NCBI RefSeq assembly: GCF_014648915.1 | Contig: NZ_BMSA01000002.1 | Coordinates: 700,936 to 764,935, forward strand | DNA: 64,000 nt | Source: Streptomyces phaeofaciens | Lineage (GTDB): Bacteria; Actinomycetota; Actinomycetes; Streptomycetales; Streptomycetaceae | Direction: 5' to 3' | Part shown: one piece after another, positions 34,237-41,837 of the stretch | How positions within the stretch are numbered: position 1 is the first letter of the stretch | Layout of the letters: the number at the start of each line of letters is the position of its first letter | The notes under the pieces: model-generated | Told to the model about the DNA's origin: nothing | Database searches by the model: none | Seen by the model: the letters and a program-made list of their open reading frames with translations, nothing else | Made by a program: the position numbers and the translations under genes

Positions 34237-34575
34237 ATGAAGAAGAGCGTGCTGACGCGCTACCGCGTCATGGCCTACGTCACCGGTGTGCTGCTGGTCC
34301 TCCTGTGCCTGTGCATGGTCGGCAAGTACGTACTGGACCTGGACGGCGCGGCGGACGCCACCCGGGCCGTCTCCATCGCGCACGGCTGGCTCTACGTCGT
34401 CTACCTGGTCTTCGCCTTCGACCTGGGCTCCAAGGCGAAGTGGCCGGTCGCCAAGCAGCTGTGGGTGCTGCTCGCCGGGACGATCCCGACGGCCGCCTTC
34501 TTCGTCGAGCGCCGGATCAGCCGCGAGCTGGAGGCGACGCCCGCCGACGCCGAGCCGGCCGTCGCCAAGGCGTAA
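34237..34575 (+). CDS. DUF3817 small membrane protein (second copy)
   Basis: 112 residues, paralogous to the protein at 27341-27694. Membrane segments at about 10-30, 45-65 and 75-92. Shared motifs are AHGWLYVVYLVFAFDLGSKAKW and the C-terminal FFVERRISRELEA. It lies just before the icmA promoter region. Function unknown. Confidence 0.88.
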   Translation: MKKSVLTRYRVMAYVTGVLLVLLCLCMVGKYVLDLDGAADATRAVSIAHGWLYVVYLVFAFDLGSKAKWPVAKQLWVLLAGTIPTAAFFVERRISRELEATPADAEPAVAKA

Positions 34576-34637
34576 CCCCGCGCCACCGCACTGGGCCCCA
34601 CCGCCGTACGCGTCGCGTGCGGCGGTGTCGCATCAAG

Positions 34638-34694
34638 ATTTACTAGGACGTCCTACTAATAGCGGTCGACATTTACTAGGACGTCCAAGTAAAT
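34638..34694 (+). promoter_or_regulatory. Pair of palindromic operators ahead of icmA
   Basis: The 16-mer ATTTACTAGGACGTCC occurs at 34638-34653 and again at 34671-34686. The second site extends to a 24-bp palindrome (34671-34694) with a single mismatch in one half. The first site matches 9 of 12 in its right half. The centres are 33 bp apart, three helical turns. The second site ends 7 bp before the icmA start codon, so a bound repressor would block transcription or initiation directly. Confidence 0.8.
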
Positions 34695-34701
34695 TTGAGC
34701 C

Positions 34702-36402
34702 ATGGACGCTGACGCCATCGAGGAGGGCCGCCGTCGCTGGCAGGCCCGGTACGACGCTTCGCGCAAGCGCGACGCGGACTTCACCACGCTCTCCGGAGAC
34801 CCCGTGGAGCCGGTGTACGGGCCCCGGCCCGGCGACACCTACGAGGGCTTCGAGCGGATCGGCTGGCCCGGTGAGTACCCCTTCACCCGCGGTCTGTACC
34901 CGACCGGCTACCGGGGCCGGACCTGGACCATCCGCCAGTTCGCCGGGTTCGGCAACGCCGAGCAGACCAACGAGCGCTACAAGATGATCCTGGCCAACGG
35001 CGGCGGGGGCCTCTCGGTGGCCTTCGACATGCCGACGCTCATGGGCCGCGACTCCGACGACCGCCGCTCCCTGGGCGAGGTCGGGCACTGCGGGGTCGCC
35101 ATCGACTCCGCCGCCGACATGGAGGTCCTGTTCAAGGACATCCCCCTCGGCGACGTGACGACGTCGATGACCATCAGCGGTCCGGCCGTCCCCGTCTTCT
35201 GCATGTACCTGGTCGCCGCCGAACGCCAGGGCGTCGACCCGGCCGTCCTCAACGGCACGCTCCAGACGGACATCTTCAAGGAGTACATCGCGCAGAAGGA
35301 GTGGCTCTTCCCGCCCGAGCCGCACCTGCGCCTCATCGGCGACCTGATGGAGCACTGCGCGGCCGGCATCCCCGCCTACAAGCCGCTGTCGGTCTCCGGC
35401 TACCACATCCGCGAGGCGGGCGCGACGGCCGCACAGGAGCTGGCGTACACGCTGGCGGACGGCTTCGGGTACGTCGAACTGGGCCTGTCCCGCGGTCTGG
35501 ACGTGGACGTCTTCGCCCCCGGCCTCTCCTTCTTCTTCGACGCGCACCTCGACTTCTTCGAGGAGATCGCCAAGTTCCGCGCTGCGCGCAGGATCTGGGC
35601 CCGCTGGATGCGCGACGTCTACGGCGCGAAGTCCGAGAAGGCGCAGTGGCTGCGCTTCCACACCCAGACCGCCGGTGTCTCGCTGACCGCCCAGCAGCCG
35701 TACAACAACGTGGTGCGTACGGCGGTGGAGGCGCTCTCGGCGATCCTCGGCGGCACCAACTCGCTGCACACCAACGCCCTCGACGAGACGCTCGCGCTGC
35801 CGAGCGAGCAGGCCGCCGAGATCGCGCTGCGCACCCAGCAGGTGCTGATGGAGGAGACCGGCGTCGGCAACGTGGCCGACCCGCTGGGCGGTTCCTGGTA
35901 CGTCGAGCAGCTGACGGACCGCATCGAGGCCGACGCGGAGCGGATCTTCGAGCAGATCAGGGAACGCGGGCTGCGGGCGCACCCCGACGGGCGGCACCCG
36001 ATCGGTCCGATCACCTCCGGGATCCTGCGCGGGATCGAGGACGGCTGGTTCACCGGCGAGATCGCCGAGTCCGCCTTCCGCTACCAGCAGTCCCTGGAGA
36101 AGGGCGAGAAGCGGGTCGTCGGCGTCAACGTCCACACCGGCTCCGTGACCGGCGACCTGGAGATCCTGCGCGTCAGCCACGAGGTGGAGCGGGAGCAGGT
36201 CCGCCACCTCGCGCAGCGCAGGGCCGGACGGGACGACGCCCGGGTGCGGGCCGCGCTGGACGCGATGCTCGCCGCCGCCCGGGACGGCGGCAACATGATC
36301 GAGCCCATGCTGGACGCCGTCCGCGCCGAGGCGACCCTCGGCGAGATCTGCGACGTCCTGCGCGACGAGTGGGGGGTGTACACCGAACCCGCGGGATTCT
36401 AG
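34702..36402 (+). CDS. icmA: Isobutyryl-CoA mutase large subunit
   Basis: 566 residues, the exact length expected of IcmA. It lacks the C-terminal B12-binding domain of methylmalonyl-CoA mutase, which in isobutyryl-CoA mutase is the separate IcmB subunit. The two diagnostic active-site residues are those of isobutyryl-CoA mutase: Phe80 (RTWTIRQF) instead of Tyr, and Gln198 (EYIAQKEWLFPP) instead of Arg. The enzyme interconverts isobutyryl- and n-butyryl-CoA and supplies polyketide precursors and valine catabolism. Regulation by the palindromes at 34638-34694 is likely. IcmB is not in this window. Confidence 0.95.
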   Translation: MDADAIEEGRRRWQARYDASRKRDADFTTLSGDPVEPVYGPRPGDTYEGFERIGWPGEYPFTRGLYPTGYRGRTWTIRQFAGFGNAEQTNERYKMILANGGGGLSVAFDMPTLMGRDSDDRRSLGEVGHCGVAIDSAADMEVLFKDIPLGDVTTSMTISGPAVPVFCMYLVAAERQGVDPAVLNGTLQTDIFKEYIAQKEWLFPPEPHLRLIGDLMEHCAAGIPAYKPLSVSGYHIREAGATAAQELAYTLADGFGYVELGLSRGLDVDVFAPGLSFFFDAHLDFFEEIAKFRAARRIWARWMRDVYGAKSEKAQWLRFHTQTAGVSLTAQQPYNNVVRTAVEALSAILGGTNSLHTNALDETLALPSEQAAEIALRTQQVLMEETGVGNVADPLGGSWYVEQLTDRIEADAERIFEQIRERGLRAHPDGRHPIGPITSGILRGIEDGWFTGEIAESAFRYQQSLEKGEKRVVGVNVHTGSVTGDLEILRVSHEVEREQVRHLAQRRAGRDDARVRAALDAMLAAARDGGNMIEPMLDAVRAEATLGEICDVLRDEWGVYTEPAGF

Positions 36403-36408
36403 GCCGGC

Positions 36409-37068
36409 CTAGAACCTCTCCGGCGCGGACGCCGTCAGGCCGAGGAGGAGGACGCGGGTGAAGTCGCGCACCCACTCCTCGTCGGCCGGCTCCGCGCTGA
36501 CCAGGGTGCGGTGGACGACCGCGCCCGCGACGACGTCGAAGATGAGGTCGACCGTACGGGCGGCCTCCTCGGGGTCGGTCTCCGTGGGGAGTTCGCCGCG
36601 GGTCTGGGCGCGGGCGCGCCCCTCCAGCACGAGATCCTTCTGCGGGTCGACGATGGAGGCGCGGATGCGCTCGCGCAGCGCGTCGTCGCGCGTGGACTCC
36701 GCGACCACCGCCATCAGGCCGCTCTTTGCCTCGGGGCGGGCCAGGATCGCCGCGAACTGGAGCACCACGCCCTCGATGTCCGCGGCCAGGCTGCCGCGGT
36801 CGGGCAGCTCCAGTTCGCCGAAGAGTTCCGCGACCGCGTCCACGACCAGTTCGTTCTTGCCCGGCCAGCGCCGGTAGAGCGTCGTCTTCGCCACCCCGGC
36901 GCGGGTCGCCACGTCCCCCAGGGTGAGCTTCGACCAGCCCAGCTCGACCAGGGCCGCCCGGGTCGCGGCCAGGATCGCCGTGTCGGCGGCGGCGCTGCGC
37001 GGGCGGCCGGTACGGCAAACGGGGGTGCGGATCTGCATCCCCCGACCATAACCGCCGTTTTGCGCCAT
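36409..37068 (-). CDS. TetR-family transcriptional regulator
   Basis: 219 residues from ATG 37068, preceded by AGGGGA; an ATG at 37038 is the alternative. The HTH lies at about residues 30-75 (ILAATRAALVELGWSKLTL followed by TRAGVAKTTLYRRWPGKNELV). It converges on icmA with 6 bp between stops and is divergent from the thioredoxin-TPR gene. The perfect palindrome at 37137-37153 in the divergent gap is the best operator candidate. Whether it also binds the icmA sites is open; those have an unrelated sequence. Confidence 0.92.
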   Translation of the reverse strand: MAQNGGYGRGMQIRTPVCRTGRPRSAAADTAILAATRAALVELGWSKLTLGDVATRAGVAKTTLYRRWPGKNELVVDAVAELFGELELPDRGSLAADIEGVVLQFAAILARPEAKSGLMAVVAESTRDDALRERIRASIVDPQKDLVLEGRARAQTRGELPTETDPEEAARTVDLIFDVVAGAVVHRTLVSAEPADEEWVRDFTRVLLLGLTASAPERF

Positions 37069-37136
37069 GGCGTTTCCCCTGCGCCCGTGAGGGAGATCAC
37101 CAGGGAGTGGCCCCATGAAGGCACCCCCTGGCATTA

Positions 37137-37153
37137 CGCTACGACTCGTAGCG
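37137..37153. promoter_or_regulatory. Perfect palindrome between tetR and the thioredoxin-TPR gene
   Basis: CGCTACGACTCGTAGCG, with 8-bp arms around a central C. It lies 69 bp upstream of the TetR start and 124 bp upstream of the thioredoxin-TPR start. Its size and position are those of a TetR-family operator. Confidence 0.65.
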
Positions 37154-37276
37154 AAAGCCCGTGCTGGACGTGCGCGGGCCACGACCGTGGAGCGTGGGGT
37201 GGGGACCCCGGCGCTCGTTCGGGAACGCTCGCCGATCGTTTTTCACGTACACGCGCGGACGGGGGAGGATAGACGC

Positions 37277-38251
37277 ATGCAGCCACGGAACATGTCCATG
37301 AGCGGAGTCGTCGACCTCGCCGCGGTGAAGGCGGCCCAGGAGGCCAAGGCCAAGGCGGAGCAGACGCGCGCCGAAACGGCACGGCAGGGCGGCGCGGGGG
37401 CCGTCTCCCCGGCCGATCTCGTCATCGACGTCGACGAGGCGGGATTCGAGCGGGACGTCCTCCAGCGCTCCGCCGAGGTGCCCGTCGTCATCGACTTCTG
37501 GGCCGAGTGGTGCCAGCCCTGCAAGCAGCTGAGCCCGGTCCTGGAGCGGCTCGCCGTCGAGTACGACGGCCGCTTCCTGCTCGCCAAGATCGACGTCGAC
37601 GCCAACCAGATGCTGATGCAGCAGTTCGGGGTCCAGGGGATCCCGGCCGTCTTCGCGGTCGTCGCGGGGCAGGCCCTGCCGCTCTTCCAGGGGGCCGCCG
37701 GTGAGGCGCAGGTCCGGCAGACCCTCGACCAGCTGGTGCAGGTCGCCGAGGAGCGCTTCGGCCTGACCGGCCTGACCGTCGACCCCGACGCCGAGTCCGG
37801 CGGCCGCCCTGAGCCCGCCGAGGCCCCGGCCGGCCCCCACGACGCCCTCCTCGAAGCCGCCGTGCACGCCCTGGACGCCGGGGACTTCGGCGGTGCGGTG
37901 CAGGCGTACCGGAGCGTGCTCGCGGACGACCCGGCGAACACGGAGGCGAAACTGGGTCTGGCGCAGGCCGAGTTGCTGCACCGGGTGCAGGACATGGACC
38001 CGCAGCAGGTGCGCAAGGACGCCGCCGAGAAGCCGGGGGACGCCGCCGCGCAGATCGCCGCCGCCGACCTGGACCTGGTGGGCGGTCATGTCGAGGACGC
38101 CTTCGGGCGGCTGATCGACGCCGTGCGCCGCACGGCCGGCGACGACCGGGACGCCGTACGGATGCGGCTGCTGGAGCTGTTCGAGGTCGTCGGGCCCGAG
38201 GACCCGCGGGTGGCCGCGGCGCGCCGGGCGCTGGCGAGGGCCCTGTTCTGA
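37277..38251 (+). CDS. Thioredoxin-domain protein with C-terminal TPR region (CnoX/YbbN-like)
   Basis: A protein of 324 residues. Residues 1-45 are Ala/Lys/Gln-rich. A thioredoxin fold follows with the active site Trp78-Cys79-Gln80-Pro81-Cys82 and the cis-Pro in GIPAVFAV. Residues ~195-324 are TPR-like helices (AVHALDAGDFGGAVQAYRSVLADDPANTEAKLGLAQAELL in pieces). This layout is that of YbbN/CnoX, which couples holdase activity with GroEL or DnaK. Both Cys are present here, so disulfide exchange is possible. It is divergent from a tetR gene and precedes a long non-coding gap. Confidence 0.92.
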   Translation: MQPRNMSMSGVVDLAAVKAAQEAKAKAEQTRAETARQGGAGAVSPADLVIDVDEAGFERDVLQRSAEVPVVIDFWAEWCQPCKQLSPVLERLAVEYDGRFLLAKIDVDANQMLMQQFGVQGIPAVFAVVAGQALPLFQGAAGEAQVRQTLDQLVQVAEERFGLTGLTVDPDAESGGRPEPAEAPAGPHDALLEAAVHALDAGDFGGAVQAYRSVLADDPANTEAKLGLAQAELLHRVQDMDPQQVRKDAAEKPGDAAAQIAAADLDLVGGHVEDAFGRLIDAVRRTAGDDRDAVRMRLLELFEVVGPEDPRVAAARRALARALF

Positions 38252-38899
38252 GCGGGGCGGGGGCCCGGTTCCTGACCAGTCGCTAAACGTCGGGGCCTGT
38301 GGTTCCGGAGTGAAAGTTCTGCCGATGAGGTTCCCCTGCGGCCGCGTTTTACCAAATCTTGGTAATCGCGGCCGCTGTTACTTCAAGTAAGCCCAGGCCG
38401 TTGATGTGTCGGGTTCTGTCCCTCGATCAATAGTTTTGTTCTGGGCCTTTCTGCCACCCTGCGTCGCCGCCCGAGACCTGTGGGTCGTTGTTCGGTTATC
38501 CGGCCGTTACTAGCGAGTAACGAACCCCCTTGTGCGGGCGGCCAGAATGCACCACGATCGGCCACGCTCGGTCCAATGACGTACCCCGACAGCCGGTTGG
38601 GGCAACGGGTTTTCCTGGGTCCCCACCGAGCAGGGCCGGCGGCTGTGACGCCGGCTCTCGGGCAGGGGGGTCTTCGCCGGTCGGTGGAGCCTGTCCAGCA
38701 AGGTTGTGCGTGATGCGTGTCAGGCGCGACCAGTGGTTGTCGCTCGGGGGTGATCGCCGGTGATCGGTGCGCGGACTGCGCCTCCGATACGGGCGCTCCC
38801 CTTCCCGAGGACGTAGCACTTCTCCCATCCCTGCCCGGCTGAGCCGCCGCCCAGGTGGTGAATCGGGGTCAGGAGATGTACGTCCGAGAAGGAGGAAAT
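38252..38899 (+). other. Long non-coding region ahead of the DUF6230 operon, with hairpin and palindromes
   Basis: No credible gene in 648 bp. It holds a large hairpin at 38338-38375: arms GCGGCCGCG (38338-38346) and CGCGGCCGC (38367-38375) outside, and TTACCAA (38349-38355) and TTGGTAA (38359-38365) inside. Next comes the palindrome TTACTTCAAGTAA (38378-38390), then CGTTACTAGCGAGTAACG (38505-38522) with perfect 7-bp arms, and a GCCGGCG/CGCCGGC hairpin (38635-38655). The first hairpin may end the upstream gene; the others look like operators or leader structure of the downstream operon. Confidence 0.6.
38505..38522 (+). promoter_or_regulatory. GTTACT-N4-AGTAAC palindrome upstream of the DUF6230 operon
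   Basis: Arms CGTTACT (38505-38511) and AGTAACG (38516-38522) are perfect. A related site, TTACTTCAAGTAA, lies at 38378-38390. The TTACT...AGTAA layout is typical of TetR-type operators. The regulator is not identified; no tetR gene is next to this operon except the one at 36409-37068. Confidence 0.5.
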
Positions 38900-39535
38900 A
38901 TGGAGTCCCAGGTGCGTGGCGGGACCAGATGGAAGCGGTTCGCCGTCGTCATGGTGCCCAGCGTGGCTGCCACGGCGTGCATAGGCGTTGCCCTCGCGCA
39001 GGGTGCGCTCGCCGCGTCGTTCAGCGTGTCGGGTCAGTCGTTCAAGGTGACGGCCGACAAGCTCGTCGGTCAGGGCTTCGCCCAGTACGGCGCGCTCGAC
39101 TCGGGCTACACGCTCGACGGCAAGAAGACGGCTCACCCCGTCGCCGTCTCGTCGTTCAAGAGCGCCACGATCACGAACATGTGTCAGTCCGTGGTCACCC
39201 CGAACATCCCGCTGCTCGGCTCGGTCAGCCTCACGCTGAAGGCCGGCGGTGGCGACAAGCCGGTCGAGGCCGACAACCTGTACATCGACGTTGAGGACCT
39301 GGCCGCCGACGCCGTGTTCAACAACATCGAGATCGGTGTCGCCGCGAAGGACCTCAACAAGGGTCCGGGCATGAAGGGTGGCAGCGAGCAGGCCAACCCG
39401 TACGGGTTCGGCCAGCAGGCCGACTCCGCCGTGCTGTCCGACGTGAAGCAGACGGCGTGGGCCACCACTGCCGGAACCTTCAAGCTCAGCGGCCTGAAGA
39501 TGTCGCTGTCGACGGGTGTCAAGGAGTGCTACTAA
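38900..39535 (+). CDS. DUF6230 secreted/membrane-anchored protein
   Basis: 211 residues. A basic N-terminus and one hydrophobic helix (FAVVMVPSVAATACIGVALAQGALAA, residues ~15-40) act as a signal peptide or anchor. The rest is a beta-rich extracytoplasmic domain (FSVSGQSFKVTADKLVGQGF, then SFKSATITNMCQSV and FKLSGLKMSLSTGVKECY) with two Cys that could form a disulfide. Homologues have been labelled cholesterol esterase, but no serine-hydrolase motif is visible. The ribosome-binding site AAGGAGGAAA is excellent. First of three genes. Confidence 0.88.
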   Translation: MESQVRGGTRWKRFAVVMVPSVAATACIGVALAQGALAASFSVSGQSFKVTADKLVGQGFAQYGALDSGYTLDGKKTAHPVAVSSFKSATITNMCQSVVTPNIPLLGSVSLTLKAGGGDKPVEADNLYIDVEDLAADAVFNNIEIGVAAKDLNKGPGMKGGSEQANPYGFGQQADSAVLSDVKQTAWATTAGTFKLSGLKMSLSTGVKECY

Positions 39536-39654
39536 GCACTCGCTGATGGGCGGGGGGGCCGGTGGCGCCCCCGCCCGTCCATTCTGAAGCGCCGTGTCTT
39601 CACTCGCGGCCCACATCTCCACCACAGCAAAGCCGCACCAGGGAGCTGTTTTCC

Positions 39655-40284
39655 ATGAGCGCCGAGACTCCTGTCGCCCCCGGCCAGTTCACCCTCCGGA
39701 GGCAGCAGTTCCGCGCCTGGCGGGGCACGCGGCCGTTCTGGGCCGGCCTGTTCGTTCTCTTCAGCGGGTTCCCCATCGCCTACTTCCCGTACGCACACCT
39801 TCAGGTGGGCCACCTGACGCTGGCGATGGCGACCACCGCGGGCGCCGGTTCCCTCATCATCGGCGTGCTGCTGGGCGTCCTGGGCGTCAGCCTGTGGTTC
39901 CAGAAGCACGTACGGACCTTCGCGGGTGTCGCGGCGATCCTGCTCGGCCTGGTGTCCATCCCGGTGGCCAACCTCGGTGGATTCCTCATCGGTTTCCTGT
40001 TCGCGCTGATCGGCGGGGCGATGGCCGTGTCCTGGGCGCCGGGTGCGCCGCCCGCGCCGGAAGCGCCGGCCGCCGCGCCGGCCGCCGGGGGAGCCCCCGA
40101 GAGCGCGTTCCCCCAGAGCACCACCCCCGCCGGTGAGCTCGCCGAGAACCCGTACAGCACGGGCCCGGCCCTCACCAAGGATCCGTCCCCCGCCAGGGAC
40201 GACGACCGCGCGGGCGAGCCGAACGATCTGTCAGGAACGAGCCCGGCCAACAACGGGGCGAACGGGAGGCACAGTGCCGGCTGA
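39655..40284 (+). CDS. DUF6114 four-helix membrane protein
   Basis: 209 residues. Four membrane helices lie at about 28-48, 58-80, 85-105 and 108-130 (FWAGLFVLFSGFPIAYFPYA, TMATTAGAGSLIIGVLLGVLG, TFAGVAAILLGLVSIPVANL, IGFLFALIGGAMAV). The final 75 residues are Pro/Ala/Glu-rich and cytoplasmic or exposed. It regularly accompanies DUF6230 in Streptomyces, and here its end overlaps the next gene by 11 bp, so all three are one operon. Function unknown. Confidence 0.88.
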   Translation: MSAETPVAPGQFTLRRQQFRAWRGTRPFWAGLFVLFSGFPIAYFPYAHLQVGHLTLAMATTAGAGSLIIGVLLGVLGVSLWFQKHVRTFAGVAAILLGLVSIPVANLGGFLIGFLFALIGGAMAVSWAPGAPPAPEAPAAAPAAGGAPESAFPQSTTPAGELAENPYSTGPALTKDPSPARDDDRAGEPNDLSGTSPANNGANGRHSAG

Positions 40285-41677
40285 CGAGGTGACTCACGGG
40301 ATTGACGTGGAGGCGTCCCCTGTGAGAACCGGTCCCCGCCACGCGGCACCCAAGAAGCCGCTGTTCACCAGGTTCCACATGCCGGCCGGCAAGGCGATAG
40401 CCCTGGCCGCCATGCCCACGGCGGTCCTCATGGGGATGGGCTTCACACCCACCCTCGCCAACGCCGAGGACCAGCCGACGTCGAAGAGCCTCACGATCGA
40501 CGAGTACAAGGACTGTGTGGCGGCCCTGGACGAGGCGGACGCCTCCGCGTCGGCCTCGCCGTCGCCGACGGCCTCCGAGTCCACCGACGACGCGAAGGAC
40601 GACTCCGCGTCGGACGACGGTTCCACGGACGACACCGCGGACGACTCGAAGGACACGTCGAGCGGTTCGGGCGACTCCTCGTCGTCGGATTCAGGTTCCG
40701 ACGAACAGGCCGAGCCCGCGCCGGCCGCGTCCTCCGAGGCCGCGTCCACGACCGAGCAGTCCGCCACGTCGTCCTCCGGCGACACGGCCACGGCGAGCCC
40801 GTCGGCCGAGGAGACGGACAAGAACGTCCTGGAGACCATCGGGGACGCCATCACGGACCTCTTCGACGGCGACAAGGGCTCCGACACGTCCACCGACGCG
40901 AGCCCGGCCCCGTCGGAGTCCGCCTCGGCGTCGACCGGTACCGGCGACTCCTCGACGGACCCGGGCTCCTCCGACGGCTCCGGCTCCTCGGACGACACCG
41001 CCGCCGGCGACTCCGGCAAGGACGACACCGGCATCGTCAAGGACACCACGGACGCCGTCGCCGACGAGGTGAAGGACGCCGCGGACGCCGCCGACGACAC
41101 CGCGGACGACGCCGCCGACGACACCGCGGACGACGCCGCCGAGGACACCGCGGACGAGGCCACCGCCTCGCCCAGCGCGTCCGAGAGCGCCACGGACACC
41201 GACGACTGCCCCGTCGCCACCCTCGACGAGAGCGGCATCGACAACAAGACGCCGCTGGCGAACGACCCCTGGTACCTCAACGCCAGCTCGCTGCTGCTGA
41301 AGGGCGCCGACTACCAGGGCATCGTCGAGGTGAAGACGGCGAACGGGACGAAGAAGAAGGTCCTGAAGTACGTCATCTCCGACGGCACCGACATCGGCGA
41401 CCTGCACCAGACGGTCGACGACAAGCAGGCGGGCAAGACGTACCACGTCCAGGCGTCCTCGGGCAGCACGTCCACGATCCGCGACGGCGACACGATCATG
41501 TACACCGAGAGCATCTCGGGGAACCTGTTCGGTCTGATCCCGGTCACCTTCGACCCGGAGAACCCGCCGCCGCTGAACATCCCGCTGATCTACTTCACCA
41601 AGGTGAAGGTCGTGCAGGCCGGCCAGATGGGCGGCAACCTGCACATCCCGGGGATGCACGTCTACACCACCGACTAG
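40274..41677 (+). CDS. Secreted protein with long Asp/Ser-rich linker and conserved C-terminal domain
   Basis: 467 residues from GTG behind GGGAGG. A basic N-terminus and hydrophobic helix (residues ~38-60, KAIALAAMPTAVLMGMGFTPTLANA) give an export signal. Residues ~88-309 are low-complexity Asp, Ser, Ala, Thr and Glu, including a three-fold 24-bp DNA repeat. Residues 310-467 form a folded, beta-rich domain (IVEVKTANGTKKKVLKYVISDG, NIPLIYFTKVKVVQAGQMGGNLHIPGMHVY in pieces) resembling the DUF6230 protein in strand pattern. The acidic linker could bind cations such as Ca2+ or span the wall. Followed by a strong terminator. Confidence 0.8.
   Translation: MPADEVTHGIDVEASPVRTGPRHAAPKKPLFTRFHMPAGKAIALAAMPTAVLMGMGFTPTLANAEDQPTSKSLTIDEYKDCVAALDEADASASASPSPTASESTDDAKDDSASDDGSTDDTADDSKDTSSGSGDSSSSDSGSDEQAEPAPAASSEAASTTEQSATSSSGDTATASPSAEETDKNVLETIGDAITDLFDGDKGSDTSTDASPAPSESASASTGTGDSSTDPGSSDGSGSSDDTAAGDSGKDDTGIVKDTTDAVADEVKDAADAADDTADDAADDTADDAAEDTADEATASPSASESATDTDDCPVATLDESGIDNKTPLANDPWYLNASSLLLKGADYQGIVEVKTANGTKKKVLKYVISDGTDIGDLHQTVDDKQAGKTYHVQASSGSTSTIRDGDTIMYTESISGNLFGLIPVTFDPENPPPLNIPLIYFTKVKVVQAGQMGGNLHIPGMHVYTTD
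41087..41158 (+). repeat. Three tandem 24-bp repeats in the acidic linker
   Basis: Units at 41087-41110, 41111-41134 and 41135-41158; the first two are identical and the third differs at two positions. Each encodes Ala-Ala-Asp-Asp-Thr-Ala-Asp-Asp or close to it. Copy number could vary between strains by slippage. Confidence 0.8.
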
Positions 41678-41751
41678 ACGGCACCACCGACTCGACGGCC
41701 GGCCCGGACCGGCCCCGGGTCCCCGCAGAAGCCCGTTCGGGAGCCGCACAA

Positions 41752-41792
41752 GCGCTGAGGGCGCCCCCTGTCGCAGGGGGCGCCCTCAGCGC
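41752..41792. terminator. Strong bidirectional terminator
   Basis: Perfect 19-bp arms, GCGCTGAGGGCGCCCCCTG (41752-41770) and its complement at 41774-41792, with a 3-nt loop. It lies between the DUF6230 operon and the convergent pyk gene. Confidence 0.9.
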
Positions 41793-41837
41793 CGTTCAGG
41801 CCCCTTCGCGGGGCCGGGCCCGTGCAGGGCCGCCGGT

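Noticed and set aside
38560..38895. Possible c-di-AMP (ydaO/yuaA-type) riboswitch in the leader of the DUF6230 operon
   Set aside because: Short matches such as GGTGAATC and CCGACAGC occur, but not in the required order or spacing, so I do not claim it. A covariance-model search would settle it.
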